In this document: in pieces, positions 9,103 through 18,998 of the stretch
Layout: each line of letters begins with the position of its first letter
Numbering within the stretch: position 1 is the stretch's first letter
DNA from: Mucilaginibacter agri
GTDB taxonomy: Bacteria > Bacteroidota > Bacteroidia > Sphingobacteriales > Sphingobacteriaceae
Length of the DNA: 64,000 bases
Direction of reading: 5' to 3'
NCBI RefSeq assembly: GCF_009928685.1
Contig: NZ_WWEO01000045.1
Coordinates: forward strand, 868,001 to 932,000
Translations under genes and position numbers: made by a program
Notes under the pieces: model-generated
Told to the model about the DNA's origin: nothing
What the model saw: only the letters and a program-made list of their open reading frames with translations
The model's database searches: none

Positions 9103-10169
9103 TTGATAAGGAAATTATTGGCGGCCTCTTTGTACTTCCATGATAAGTAAGGTGCAGTCCATTTTATAATTCCGTAATTAGCTTCTAACAAATTGCTGAT
9201 TTTCTGTGGTTCATCGAAAAGTTCGTATACAATTAAAGCATGTACTCTCGGGTTATTTCTGCATTTTACCAGGAATTTTTTAAAAAACATATCCTGATCG
9301 TATTCATAAGTAAGTGTGGTATTGTATCTTTTATTGACTTCGGTGAACCAAATAGGCTTTGTAAACAACGACGCCAGTTTAACAGTTATATCCGGAATAT
9401 TGTAAGGAGCATTGGCAGCTGCGCCCTCCATTTCAGAGTACCAATGATAGGCTACAATATCAAAATTAACACCATAATCCTGCAACATTTGTAAAAAGCC
9501 ATAATGGAGCCAGCTTGCATCAATCATGGTACGACATACCGGATCAGTCGACTTCACCCCTTCGTCCATCCCCTTAAGATAGGCCGCTACTATTTTAAAC
9601 CTTGCGGGGTCATAGTCCGTTACTTTATTACCAGTTTTACCAGGCAAAATAACTCGGTTATCCATTTCATTACCCAGTATGTAAAAAGTAAAATAAGGGC
9701 CATATTTTTGTGCAAAGTTGGCACCCAAAAGTTTTCCAGCTGCATATGATTTAGCTTCTGTTGCAGAGAAATCTAAGGTGGTTGGCGTCAGATCAGGAAT
9801 TAATTTTACCTTGGCTGCAATAGCAGCGTTTTTAAGGGGTGTAAATAAATAAGGCACCGTTATGGACCCGTCGGCCTGAGTCATTACGTCAAATTTATAG
9901 TATTGCATCCCCATGCCAGTAATTAAATCCATTTGTGTTTTTACTGGAGTCTTGATATATGGATCCGTAGACAGAGGGTGACCATTAATGCCCAAAACCA
10001 AGCCGGAGCTTATTGTTGTAGCTGCATCTGTTGCAACGTCTACAGCCTGCACTTTTGTGGCCGACGGAGGTGCATGTTCTTCAGGCAATGATTCATCGTT
10101 ATCTTTTTTACATCCTGCACAAAAACAGCCAATAATCATAGCTGATAATACTAAATGGCGCAGGTGCAT
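9099..10169 (-). CDS. Clan GH-A-like glycoside hydrolase lipoprotein
   Basis: I chose the ATG at 10169 rather than the one at 10226 because it places a lipoprotein signal (MHLRHLVLSAMIIGCFCAGC, Cys20) at the N-terminus; the product is 356 residues. The rest is one catalytic barrel. GNE (Glu168) and WFTEV (Glu277) are spaced as acid/base and nucleophile of clan GH-A enzymes. HWYSEME and MIDASWLH segments are shared with the proteins at 22563-24068 and 28183-29214. I cannot fix the CAZy family (GH5, GH39 and GH53 are candidates). It may trim or depolymerise the EPS made by this locus, from an outer-membrane anchor. Confidence 0.65.
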   Translation of the reverse strand: MHLRHLVLSAMIIGCFCAGCKKDNDESLPEEHAPPSATKVQAVDVATDAATTISSGLVLGINGHPLSTDPYIKTPVKTQMDLITGMGMQYYKFDVMTQADGSITVPYLFTPLKNAAIAAKVKLIPDLTPTTLDFSATEAKSYAAGKLLGANFAQKYGPYFTFYILGNEMDNRVILPGKTGNKVTDYDPARFKIVAAYLKGMDEGVKSTDPVCRTMIDASWLHYGFLQMLQDYGVNFDIVAYHWYSEMEGAAANAPYNIPDITVKLASLFTKPIWFTEVNKRYNTTLTYEYDQDMFFKKFLVKCRNNPRVHALIVYELFDEPQKISNLLEANYGIIKWTAPYLSWKYKEAANNFLIN

Positions 10170-10564
10170 CTTAATGGGTAATCGGCAGATAAAAGTCATA
10201 GTAAATGGGGTAAGCGTAAGTGTCAAAAAATGCTATCGCGGCGGTATATCTTACAGAAAATTAACCACCGGTTATATGACTATAATGATAGAAGAAATTT
10301 GCGTATAAATACTTATCGCCCAGTATACGATATATGAACAAACAACCTGTAAAATAGTGTGTATTCTGATTAAAGGATTGTGAAACTATTAGTTAATTTT
10401 AACATCTAAAAATTTGATTTACAACACAATGCATGTTTCCTAAATATTAATTTAATGTTGTTATACTAAACCTAAGTTTACCTTTTAAACAACTACAACT
10501 TACCTTAAGGTTAAGGACGTTTTTTCAGCTTTTTTAATTTTTATATTTATTATAAAGAGCCGAA
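10170..10564. other. Divergent intergenic region
   Basis: 395 nt between the GH lipoprotein (minus) and the type B sorted PKD protein (plus). It is AT-rich and should contain both divergent promoters. I see no RNA gene, repeat or ORF here, and no promoter match that I would place with confidence. Confidence 0.4.
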
Positions 10565-12943
10565 ATGATGAAATTATTGTTACAATTTCTGGTTGCTTTT
10601 GGGGTTTTGGCGGGTTCGGCGAAAGCATACAACAAGCACTATTCTAATAACTATGCCGGGATCGACACGATTATCTACAACGGCAGTAAATCGATATGCC
10701 CCGGTGGAAGTATCCAATTAAGCATACCCGCTCAGCCGCCAAACGCGGCAATCAATTGGTTGTTAAACAATGTAGTTATTACTAATACCAACTCGCCTGT
10801 TTTTACCGCTACACAACCTGGAGATTACAGCGTTTCGGTAAAAACAGATACTTCGAGCACGGTGTATCCTATGGTACATATCATTTCCGGCACAACGCCG
10901 GTATCGAAATTCAGTTACACAATTAAAGATCCGTGTCCATCCTCCCCAGTAGTATTTCGCAGCGAGTCGTCGGGTGGAAATTTGAAATATCTTTGGACTT
11001 TTGGCGACCCAAATTCGAACACTAACGACTCCTCTACCCTTAAAAATCCGTCCCATTTTTTTATTGGAAATAGGGGCAACAGCGATCAGGTTTTTCAAGT
11101 CAGTTTAGCGGTAACTAATGAAGCAGGTTGTATAGCGTTATCCACTAACTCTGTTACCTTAAAACAGTCGCCCAGTACAGCTTTAGATGGTACTGGTGCT
11201 ATTACATTTAGTGGTAAACCTTATTTTGCAAGCTGCACAGGCGTTGAGACAGAATTCACTTTTACAAACAAGTCGAGAACCGATAACACCGGTTATGTTA
11301 TACAATGGGGAGACGGCAGTGTAGATTTCAGGGCAAAAACCTTTTCAACTACAACTCATAAATTTAAGCCGGGCTTATATAAGTTATTTTTTTCCGTATC
11401 CGGAGCAAATGGCTGCAGCTATACGCAAACCTATAATGTTTTTGTAGGAGTGATGCCTTCTGTACCATCACTTGCTGTTATATCAAATACCATCTGCAAA
11501 AATGAACCCGTTAAAATAAATGTTAATGGATTATCAGGTAATTCACCTGGAACAATTTACCGTGTTACATACAGCGATGGAACCTCATTAAACTATGCTG
11601 CTCCATTCGATACACTGGTACACGTTTTTAAAACATCTTCATTTGGCAACACAGCAGCTACCAGCGCAGGACCGGTAAACAATGCCTTTACTGCGACCAT
11701 TACAGCCGCCAACCCTTGCGGTAATGCAGTTGCAGATATCGGTCCCGTATATGTATCCGACAACCCGCCTGTACAAATTAAAGTAAACGGCAATGGTGCC
11801 GCGTCGCCTATAAATACGGTAACAAATGTATCCCTTCAAGGCGCGTTTGGTAATAGTATATCTGCGGATGCAACTTTCAAAAACAAGGTGGTTTGGAAGG
11901 TAAACCCCAGCGATGGATATCTGCCAATTATAGGTGCAGGAAGTGATGGAGACGTTAATCCAAACAAATGGGTTACCGGATCGGCCTCGCTGGGTATTAC
12001 ATTTGCCAAAGCAGGTATGTACACTATCATTTTAAAAAAAGGCAATGGTAGTTGCGGCGCAGACTCGGTAACTAAAATAGTTTGTGTAGATCCTAGCCCA
12101 GTTGCCTCATTTTCGGCTAGCAATGCAACGATTTGCCAAGGTTCGGCAGTAGATTTTAAAGATTCGTCAGTCGGTAGTCTATGTGGGATAACGTCCTATT
12201 TATGGACGGTAACGTATACCCCCCTATCAAATTGTAGCAGCAAAAGCGAGTACAATTTTACTAACGGCACAAACGCAACCTCCATCAACCCTCAAATACT
12301 TTTTAATGGTGCGGGAAATTATGTGGTAACTCTCAAAATAACTAATCCTGCTCAGATATCATCCTATTTCTCGCAAAATATACAGGTGGTAGAAAGGTTG
12401 CAAACTAGTATAGTTGTCAAAAATGTTGTGTTCACCGGTGAAAGCGTGAAACCTGTTTTAGCAAACACAGCGTGCGCAGTGGCCAACGGAAACACGTACC
12501 AATGGACTTTTACTGGCGCCACACCTTCTACTTATACAGGCGAAATACCTCCTCCAGTAACTTACGCTATGCCAGGTAATTTTATGATAGCAGTTGATAT
12601 ACTCACTCCTTGTGGACTGATAAACTACACTAGAGCTATTTTAGTATTTCCGAAGCCAATAATAGATACTGCTACTAACAATGCCTTGCTTCATATCCCA
12701 AACACCTTTACCCCTAATGGCGACGGTATAAACGACACCTGGAAAATAAAGGGGACGGAAAACTATAATCAAATTGAAGTTGATGTATTTAATCGGTATG
12801 GAAACATAGTTTATAAAGCGAACAATTACGATAACGAGTGGCCTGGAACTACAAATGGACAGAAGCTCCCGGCAGGTGTATACTATTATGTCATAAAAAC
12901 TGAAAGATCCAGATCTAGTGGTTACGTGACCATTCTTTACTAA
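10565..12943 (+). CDS. Secreted PKD-repeat protein with type B T9SS C-terminal domain
   Basis: A 792-residue secreted protein. It has a signal peptide (cleavage after about residue 21) and an early Ig-like strand region. Several PKD-type domains follow; YLWTFGDPNSNTNDSS and YVIQWGDGSVDF show the WxFGD/WGDG pattern. The last 85 residues form the gliding-motility-associated C-terminal domain (CHU_C), beginning IPNTFTPNGDGINDTW and ending in GYVTILY. That domain sends proteins through T9SS by the type B route. It is probably a cell-surface or released adhesin or matrix protein. It is the only plus-strand gene in the 9.1-22.3 kb part of the EPS locus and faces the minus-strand genes. Confidence 0.82.
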   Translation: MMKLLLQFLVAFGVLAGSAKAYNKHYSNNYAGIDTIIYNGSKSICPGGSIQLSIPAQPPNAAINWLLNNVVITNTNSPVFTATQPGDYSVSVKTDTSSTVYPMVHIISGTTPVSKFSYTIKDPCPSSPVVFRSESSGGNLKYLWTFGDPNSNTNDSSTLKNPSHFFIGNRGNSDQVFQVSLAVTNEAGCIALSTNSVTLKQSPSTALDGTGAITFSGKPYFASCTGVETEFTFTNKSRTDNTGYVIQWGDGSVDFRAKTFSTTTHKFKPGLYKLFFSVSGANGCSYTQTYNVFVGVMPSVPSLAVISNTICKNEPVKINVNGLSGNSPGTIYRVTYSDGTSLNYAAPFDTLVHVFKTSSFGNTAATSAGPVNNAFTATITAANPCGNAVADIGPVYVSDNPPVQIKVNGNGAASPINTVTNVSLQGAFGNSISADATFKNKVVWKVNPSDGYLPIIGAGSDGDVNPNKWVTGSASLGITFAKAGMYTIILKKGNGSCGADSVTKIVCVDPSPVASFSASNATICQGSAVDFKDSSVGSLCGITSYLWTVTYTPLSNCSSKSEYNFTNGTNATSINPQILFNGAGNYVVTLKITNPAQISSYFSQNIQVVERLQTSIVVKNVVFTGESVKPVLANTACAVANGNTYQWTFTGATPSTYTGEIPPPVTYAMPGNFMIAVDILTPCGLINYTRAILVFPKPIIDTATNNALLHIPNTFTPNGDGINDTWKIKGTENYNQIEVDVFNRYGNIVYKANNYDNEWPGTTNGQKLPAGVYYYVIKTERSRSSGYVTILY

Positions 12944-12956
12944 ACTACTGTTCCAT

Positions 12957-12986
12957 AAAAAAGGCCCGCAAATAAATTTACGAGCC
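12957..12986 (-). terminator. Rho-independent terminator for the minus-strand genes ending at 13015
   Basis: Read on the minus strand, GGCTCG (12986-12981) pairs with CGGGCC (12968-12963), including one G-U pair, around an AT-rich loop. A run of six T follows (12962-12957). It lies 29 nt past the stop of the minus-strand membrane protein gene. The plus-strand gene ending at 12943 has no comparable T-run, so it is mainly a minus-strand terminator. Confidence 0.65.
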
Positions 12987-13014
12987 TAAAATAAACCTAC
13001 ATATATTTGGAGAA

Positions 13015-14514
13015 CTAATTACGCAAAACTCTTATGGGTCTGACGTTTTCGAGATAGTAAACATTATCCTGATAATCATAATTGGTTCCGGGTGTACCCA
13101 GATAGTCACTTCCAACTATATAGCAGTTTTCAATTCGCTTGCCGAAATAATCAAATGCTTTCCAGACCCTTACTCCTATCTTATTTTCAAAGTTCATTTT
13201 ACGGGTTAAGTACGAACTTCCTATTTTTAGGCCAAACCATTCGGTGGGATTAAATAAAGCATATCTATTTTTATCCTTAAGACCAGGTAATATTGTTTGG
13301 CCAGCTTGCGCAACAGGATAAAGAATGTTTTGGGGTTTAGCATTAGTGCTGGTATAAAACTTTAACGTATCTATATCGCTTGCTAAACAACAGCCGTGGT
13401 AAGCTGCTAATTGAGTTATTTTTACCGGCATACCCAGATTTGCCTTTTCAAGGTAGTCTGCTTCAACTTCATCTGACATGGGGGTAATTTTATCGCCATT
13501 GATTCCATTATCAAAGTTCTTAAACCCAATATTGGTTTTTAAATTAAATGCTGTAATTATCCGCTGCAACTCTGGCTCCCAAAAACCTTCCCCATTATAC
13601 TGCCAAATACTGTTAAGGTAAATTACCTTAACAGGTTCAAATTCATCGTTTGTATCCAGGCATAAATTACCATTGATATTAAACGAATTATTAATTATAT
13701 CTGATTGTAGATTTAATGATTTGCCGGCGGCTAATAAGTAATATTGCATCCGAAAAATACCTTTCCACCAAAATGGATGCACTTTCTCCTTTATCGCGTC
13801 GGCAGTAAAGGCTATGGTAATATCAGCGGTACAATTTCTATCAATAGTTATCGGGAATACAGTTGCATCGACCAATAAATTATTGATCTTTTTAATACTC
13901 CATAATCCATTGTCAGAAAAAACAGCCCTTTTGATAATAAGTTGATTACTTCTATTATTTACAACATGAATCGTTACCTCATCGTGATTTGAGTTATAGG
14001 GTGAATATTTATTGGGACTCGTCTGCTTACGAAAAGGATTTTGGATTAATGAAAAGACCAGGGTATTATTACTCGGAAACCGGTCTGCGTTTTCGATGGT
14101 TACACCTTCGTCCGGCTGTTGCTGAGTCCGTAAAGTTGCGTATTTGAAGACATGTTGATCTTGCTTGTTATTGTAATTTTGTATCGCAGCCACCCCTCCG
14201 GTTTTATAAAGTGAAAATTTGATTTTCAAAACCAAACCTGTTACCAGATTTAGCACAACAAAACACACCACTGCCAGCTTTCGCTGTCTATAAATCCGAT
14301 ACAATTGATTCAGACTTCTTATTGGTATCTTATTAGTTACCTGATAGATCAACAAGAAAAACAAAAGCGTTGCCACCCCAAATATAGGTGCAACAAAAAT
14401 ATTCAGCATCGCTTCAAGTTCATCCTCTCTAAAGTTTACGGATGTAGCAAAGTAAATCGAACCGGCGATACTTAAAATAATTAGCAACAAGGAAGCTCTT
14501 AAATTTAATCGCAT
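13015..14514 (-). CDS. Membrane-anchored protein with YHGCC domain
   Basis: The 499-residue product begins with three hydrophobic helices (about 8-24, 39-57 and 80-98) and then one large domain (about 139-494). That domain matches the central region of the two giant proteins at 34144-37185 and 37398-40502. Shared landmarks in order are RFPSNN, PYNSNHD, IWQYNGEG, AAYHGCC (372-376), IGVRVWKAFD, DYLGTP and NYDYQDNVYY. I do not recognise the domain. Here it is held at a membrane instead of exported by T9SS. The gene is the last of the minus-strand EPS run and follows porV by about 70 nt. It may bind the nascent polymer or a T9SS cargo. Confidence 0.7.
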   Translation of the reverse strand: MRLNLRASLLLIILSIAGSIYFATSVNFREDELEAMLNIFVAPIFGVATLLFFLLIYQVTNKIPIRSLNQLYRIYRQRKLAVVCFVVLNLVTGLVLKIKFSLYKTGGVAAIQNYNNKQDQHVFKYATLRTQQQPDEGVTIENADRFPSNNTLVFSLIQNPFRKQTSPNKYSPYNSNHDEVTIHVVNNRSNQLIIKRAVFSDNGLWSIKKINNLLVDATVFPITIDRNCTADITIAFTADAIKEKVHPFWWKGIFRMQYYLLAAGKSLNLQSDIINNSFNINGNLCLDTNDEFEPVKVIYLNSIWQYNGEGFWEPELQRIITAFNLKTNIGFKNFDNGINGDKITPMSDEVEADYLEKANLGMPVKITQLAAYHGCCLASDIDTLKFYTSTNAKPQNILYPVAQAGQTILPGLKDKNRYALFNPTEWFGLKIGSSYLTRKMNFENKIGVRVWKAFDYFGKRIENCYIVGSDYLGTPGTNYDYQDNVYYLENVRPIRVLRN

Positions 14515-14586
14515 AGCAAATAGGTAATAAGTTAGGGATACGGGTAATGATACTCTTGAAGCATCAAAAAGAGGTAGATTATTGTT

Positions 14587-15792
14587 TTAGCGAACAGTTG
14601 GTACAGATTGGTTATTTCTCTCGGATCCAAAACTGTATCCTATAGAAAATCGAAGTGTATTGGCTAAGGGGCTCTTTTGCTGATCGGCAGCCAGATAAGC
14701 GAAGTCGACATTTAATGAATTAACTTTCAGGCCAGCCCCAACCGTAAAATATTGCCGGTTGCCCTTATTAGGGTTTTCGTAAAAATAGCCCATACGCAAG
14801 GCAAATCTATCATTATAAACATATTCGGCCCCTGTTGCTATACCAATTTCCTGAAGCTCTTCATGAAAGCCTCCCGGGGCATCACTAAATGACCCAAATA
14901 TGCCAGAAACTACAGAACGGTTGTCGTCTTTTCCTTTAATAATATTGCCATCAGCATCTCTTATCGGTGGTGTCGGAACCAGCAATTTGTTCAAATCCAT
15001 GGTGAGTGTAAACTTGTTAAACTCATCAAAATGAACGGTATTTGCAGCTCCTATCCTGAGTGTTGTAGGCAAGAAATATTCGACCTGGTTAGCTGTATAG
15101 CTTATTTTTGTACCGATATTAGAGATGTCTGCTCCAAAAGCAAACTCTCCTTCGTTCCCAAATTGCTGGGTTTGATGTTTCGAATACATTGAAACGTCGG
15201 CCGCAACTGCATTTGCCGGGCTTGCTTGTGCGCTCTCTTGAAAAGAGCCATTAAATAAGCCTGAGTGTATATATCTGAATGTAAGACCCAAAGAAAAATT
15301 AGGACCAAATCTTCGAGAGTAGGAGCCATCTATTGAAAATTCGCTAGGCTTATAAGTCCCCTGCGCTACCAGATTTTCATCTATGAGATCTATCGTACCA
15401 AGATTAAAGTACCTCAGTGAAAACCCAACACTGCTTTTCTGATCTAACTTAAAAGCACTGCTTAAATAGGATAAGTTAATATCCGAAACAAGTTTTCGCA
15501 GCCAAGGCGAGTAAGATAAATTGAGAGCGGAGTTATCTTCGAGAAACACAAGCTTGGCGGGGTTCCAATATGTAGCGTTTACATCTGGAGAAAGAGCCAC
15601 ACCTGCGTCTCCCATCGCCCCGGAACGGGCATCGGGGGATATATTTAAAAATGGAACAGCGGTTGTGATCGCCGAACTATTACTACCGTTGGTATTGTAA
15701 CCACCCGTAGTTAGTTGTGCGTACAAGCTGTTAGAACACAAAATTATTATCGCAAAAATAACAACTTTGATTCCGGACAAATCAAGTCTCAT
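14587..15792 (-). CDS. porV: T9SS outer-membrane protein PorV
   Basis: A FadL-type beta-barrel of the PorV/LptO family. I prefer the ATG at 15792 (401 residues), which gives a clean signal peptide ending SLYAQ; the longer reading begins with GTG at 15828. The mature N-terminus carries the PorV hallmark PFLNISPDARSGAMGDAGVA, followed by YWNPAK. The C-terminus ends in a barrel strand, LRFSIGYSFG. PorV shuttles T9SS cargo from the translocon to the PorU/attachment complex. porU is not in the window. Its place between wcaJ and the YHGCC membrane protein, in a locus encoding five T9SS substrates, suggests a link between EPS and T9SS surface attachment. Confidence 0.87.
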   Translation of the reverse strand: MRLDLSGIKVVIFAIIILCSNSLYAQLTTGGYNTNGSNSSAITTAVPFLNISPDARSGAMGDAGVALSPDVNATYWNPAKLVFLEDNSALNLSYSPWLRKLVSDINLSYLSSAFKLDQKSSVGFSLRYFNLGTIDLIDENLVAQGTYKPSEFSIDGSYSRRFGPNFSLGLTFRYIHSGLFNGSFQESAQASPANAVAADVSMYSKHQTQQFGNEGEFAFGADISNIGTKISYTANQVEYFLPTTLRIGAANTVHFDEFNKFTLTMDLNKLLVPTPPIRDADGNIIKGKDDNRSVVSGIFGSFSDAPGGFHEELQEIGIATGAEYVYNDRFALRMGYFYENPNKGNRQYFTVGAGLKVNSLNVDFAYLAADQQKSPLANTLRFSIGYSFGSERNNQSVPTVR

Positions 15793-15882
15793 AAATAATA
15801 GTTTAAAAGAGGAGCAGCTAGTAATCACATTTTCATGTGACAGGAATATTAGGGAAATTCCTTTTGGTAGACTTAGATTTTA

Positions 15883-17247
15883 TTAGTAGGCGTTCTTTTC
15901 GCCTTTTACTATGTTGAATACGGTCATGAAGATTATTTTGATATCAAGTTCGATAGACCATCTTTCTAAATATTGGATATCAAACTCTACACGTTTCTCC
16001 ATCATCCTTTGATCCTGGGTTTCGCCTCTAAAACCATTAACCTGGGCCCAACCGGTTATACCAGATTTAAGGAAATGACGCACCATATATTGGTCAATAG
16101 ATTGTCTGTATTTTTGAGTCATTGATAGTGGATGCGGTCTTGGCCCCACAACGCTCATATTACCTTTCAATACATTGAAGAATTGAGGTAACTCATCGAG
16201 ACTGGTTTTACGAATAAACTTTCCGATCTTGGTTATTCTGTCGTCATCTTTTGTAGCTTGTCTAAATACGTCGTCTTTTTGCACCTTCATGCTTCTAAAT
16301 TTGTAGCATTTAAACGGCTGATTATCTTTACCGCTGCGTAACTGCGTGTAAATAGCCGGCCCCGGGCTCTGAATTTTGATGATTAGTGCTAAAATTGGAT
16401 AAAGCCAGCTTAATACAAAAATGATTACAAACAGGCTGAACACGACGTCAAAAATTCGCTTGATCATTTGGTTATCGGCATCCTCCAATGGGTCATTTCG
16501 AAGGCTTAATACCGGCACGGCACCTATATAATCTATTTTATATTGACGTTGAAGGTGATTTTCCATATCAGGAACCAGCTTTAATCTTACACAATACTTC
16601 TCAGCTTCTTGCTGCAAGTATTGCATAGAACTTAACTTATCCATAGACATGGGCAGATAAACCTCTTTAATGCCGTTCTCAGATGCGTTTATGATATAAT
16701 CTTTAATAGAATGCGCCATTTCGTGTTCATCACTACTATCGTTATTAACCACGCCCTGGAATAAAAACTTGCTGTCGGCATTAGCAAAGTGGCTGGCTAG
16801 CTTTACTCCTATTTTGCTGTTGCCCAACACTGCAACTGATTTATACACATTGAAATTCCGGGTAATTAAATTCTCAACAAATGCACTTAACAACCTGGTG
16901 ATTACCAGTCCAATTAAGATAAAATTATAGAAGAATAGAATAAATCTGCCCGACAAACCAATGTCTCTCGAAAAGGCAACAAATGACAAAAAGAATACTA
17001 CGAATAAGACGTAGGTTTTTATTGATCCGTTGTAAATTTTATTTTCTACATCGGCACCCTGCTTCTTGTAAACGCCGCCAACCAGCGCAGCGAGTATCCA
17101 TAAATAATTGGCTAAAAACAGGTAATTGACATAGTCAAAAACATTATTACCAAAAAGGTTAATAGCTGTTACAAATGACAATGTAACAATAACCAGATCT
17201 GCAATTTTTAAAATTAAACCCGAAATAAAGTGGTGACCGTTTTTCAT
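15883..17247 (-). CDS. wcaJ: Undecaprenyl-phosphate glycosyl-1-phosphate transferase (WcaJ-like)
   Basis: The priming enzyme of EPS synthesis, moving a sugar-1-phosphate (probably glucose) to undecaprenyl phosphate at the inner membrane. The ATG at 17247 (454 residues) is preferred over the GTG at 17271. Four N-terminal helices lead into a Rossmann-like CoA-binding-type domain (about 125-245). After another helix comes the catalytic sugar transferase domain (about 255-454), with KIQSPGPAIYTQLRSG, KCYKFRSM, TSLDELPQF and VVGPRPHP. C-terminal SGITGWAQVNG is also typical. A 357-nt gap to the upstream ugd gene suggests it may have its own promoter. Confidence 0.9.
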   Translation of the reverse strand: MKNGHHFISGLILKIADLVIVTLSFVTAINLFGNNVFDYVNYLFLANYLWILAALVGGVYKKQGADVENKIYNGSIKTYVLFVVFFLSFVAFSRDIGLSGRFILFFYNFILIGLVITRLLSAFVENLITRNFNVYKSVAVLGNSKIGVKLASHFANADSKFLFQGVVNNDSSDEHEMAHSIKDYIINASENGIKEVYLPMSMDKLSSMQYLQQEAEKYCVRLKLVPDMENHLQRQYKIDYIGAVPVLSLRNDPLEDADNQMIKRIFDVVFSLFVIIFVLSWLYPILALIIKIQSPGPAIYTQLRSGKDNQPFKCYKFRSMKVQKDDVFRQATKDDDRITKIGKFIRKTSLDELPQFFNVLKGNMSVVGPRPHPLSMTQKYRQSIDQYMVRHFLKSGITGWAQVNGFRGETQDQRMMEKRVEFDIQYLERWSIELDIKIIFMTVFNIVKGEKNAY

Positions 17248-17604
17248 AATACTTTTCTTAGGAATTAACACATTTTGACTCTGACTAAACCCAGCCGAAT
17301 TAGATTTTGAGCAAGCGCGTATAAGAAAGACATCTGATACATAAACCGCCTCATTGAGGGGAAGCGAGTATCCTTAAACACTGTAGTTTTAAACATTCTC
17401 ACTTCCCGGTAGCTGTGTTTTCGTATTAAGCAATAATTTTCATTTCCTTACCGAATACAGCTGTAATTTACGTTATTAATAAAGAATCAAGGCATTAATT
17501 ACGTTCAACAAAGCTCAATGGGGGCATTTATGTATAATTGTGTGAAGCTAAATAACGTTTTTTGACTGTTAATTTTTAATTAATAGCGGCGTTACCATCT
17601 TACA
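17248..17604. other. Intergenic region between ugd and wcaJ with imperfect inverted repeat
   Basis: 357 nt without a gene. It contains GGGAAGCGAG (17359-17368) and CTCACTTCCC (17398-17407), a 10-bp stem with one mismatch. Inside the loop lie TTAAAC and GTTTTAA, which can also pair, so a two-stage hairpin is possible. No T-run follows on the minus strand, so this is not a standard terminator. It may be a leader structure or operator for wcaJ; function is unknown. Confidence 0.4.
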
Positions 17605-18936
17605 CTATTCTTCAACTTTTTGGAACAAATCAAGCGTGGTACGCCCTATACTGTTATAGGTAAATCCTTGATTAAGCATAGTATCTATGTCGAATAGATT
17701 TCTGCCATCGAAGATTACGTGCTGCTTCATCAGATCCTTCATTTTAGAAAACTCGGGGTTTCTGAAAACAGCCCACTCGGTCAAAATCAATAACGCATCT
17801 GCATCTTTTAATACTTCATAGCTATCATCGCCGTAAGAAATTTTAAGATTAGTATAGTTATCAAAATTATTGATCGCTTCTGGATCATAAGCTGCAACTG
17901 TTGCTCCATATTCAAGCAACTCTTTAAGAATGTAAATAGCAGGAGCTTCCCTGATGTCATCAGTTTCAGGCTTAAAAGCCAGTCCCCAAACTGCTATTTT
18001 TTTACCGTCGAAATCATAATTAAAGTAGTCTTTCACTTTTTCAAGAAAAGCTACTTTTTGCAACTTATTAACTTCCATTACGGCATTTAATATTTTAAAA
18101 TCGTAATAGCTTTCATCTGCAGATTTAGCCAAGGCGCTAACATCTTTAGGGAAACAGCTTCCCCCGTATCCAATGCCCGGAAACAGGAAGCGCTTACCAA
18201 TTCTGCTATCTGATCCAATCCCCATTCTTACCATATCCACATCTGCCCCAAGCTTTTCGCACAAATTGGCAATTTCATTCATAAACGAAATTTTTGTGGC
18301 TAAGAATGAGTTGGCAGCATATTTTGTAAGTTCGGAAGAGCGCTCATCCATAAATATAATTGGGTTCCCCTGTCTTACATATGGTGAGTACAATTGGGTA
18401 AGTAAAGCTCTGGCGCGGTCGCTTTTAGTACCAACCACAATTCGTTCAGGTTTCATAAAATCCTCAACTGCCACACCCTCTCTTAAAAACTCGGGATTAG
18501 ATACCACATCAAATTCAACATCTGTGTTGGCTTTGATAATCGCAGTAACTTTGTCTGCAGTACCTACTGGTACGGTTGATTTAGTTATAATAACCTTATA
18601 ACCTTTTATCAATTTCGCGATGTCTGCCGATGCACTAAGTATATAACTTAGGTCTGCCGAACCATCATCGCCCATTGGAGTTGGAAGCGCCAGAAATATC
18701 AACTCAGCATCTTCAATTGCTTCAGCTAATTCAGTTGTGAAAAGCAAACGCTCCTCAGCAATATTTCGGTGAAACAGCGATTCTAACCCCGGTTCATAGA
18801 TAGGTAAATGCCCTTCACGCATCATTTGAACCTTTTGTTTGTTAATGTCAACACAAGTAACCTCGTTACCCGTCTCAGATAGACATGTACCCGTCACCAG
18901 GCCTACATAGCCTGTACCTACAACAGCAATTTTCAT
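17605..18936 (-). CDS. ugd: UDP-glucose 6-dehydrogenase
   Basis: Oxidises UDP-glucose to UDP-glucuronate, the acidic precursor for EPS. The 443-residue length is normal for the family. The N-terminal Rossmann motif is VVGTGYVGLVTG (5-16). LPTPMGDDGSAD and STVPVGTADKV follow, and the catalytic cysteine is in GYGGSCFPKD (Cys261). The C-terminal UDP-binding domain shows WGLAFKPETDDIREAP. It sits among glycosyltransferases, so the polymer probably contains glucuronic acid. UDP-N-acetylmannosamine or GDP-mannose dehydrogenases are related alternatives, but the sequence looks most like the UDP-glucose enzymes. Confidence 0.88.
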   Translation of the reverse strand: MKIAVVGTGYVGLVTGTCLSETGNEVTCVDINKQKVQMMREGHLPIYEPGLESLFHRNIAEERLLFTTELAEAIEDAELIFLALPTPMGDDGSADLSYILSASADIAKLIKGYKVIITKSTVPVGTADKVTAIIKANTDVEFDVVSNPEFLREGVAVEDFMKPERIVVGTKSDRARALLTQLYSPYVRQGNPIIFMDERSSELTKYAANSFLATKISFMNEIANLCEKLGADVDMVRMGIGSDSRIGKRFLFPGIGYGGSCFPKDVSALAKSADESYYDFKILNAVMEVNKLQKVAFLEKVKDYFNYDFDGKKIAVWGLAFKPETDDIREAPAIYILKELLEYGATVAAYDPEAINNFDNYTNLKISYGDDSYEVLKDADALLILTEWAVFRNPEFSKMKDLMKQHVIFDGRNLFDIDTMLNQGFTYNSIGRTTLDLFQKVEE

Positions 18937-18998
18937 AAATGATAATATTTAAGTGTTAATGGAACTTTTTCTTGAAAAAAAAGACGTAGAATATAGTG

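Noticed and set aside
17398..17424. JUMPstart-like GGTAGCTGT on the plus strand
   Set aside because: It matches part of the enterobacterial JUMPstart sequence, but it points away from wcaJ into the antisense of ugd, and only about 9 bases agree.
18173..18601. 142-codon plus-strand ORF inside ugd
   Set aside because: It is antisense to a highly conserved ugd coding region; its protein looks like a reverse-strand shadow without any domain.
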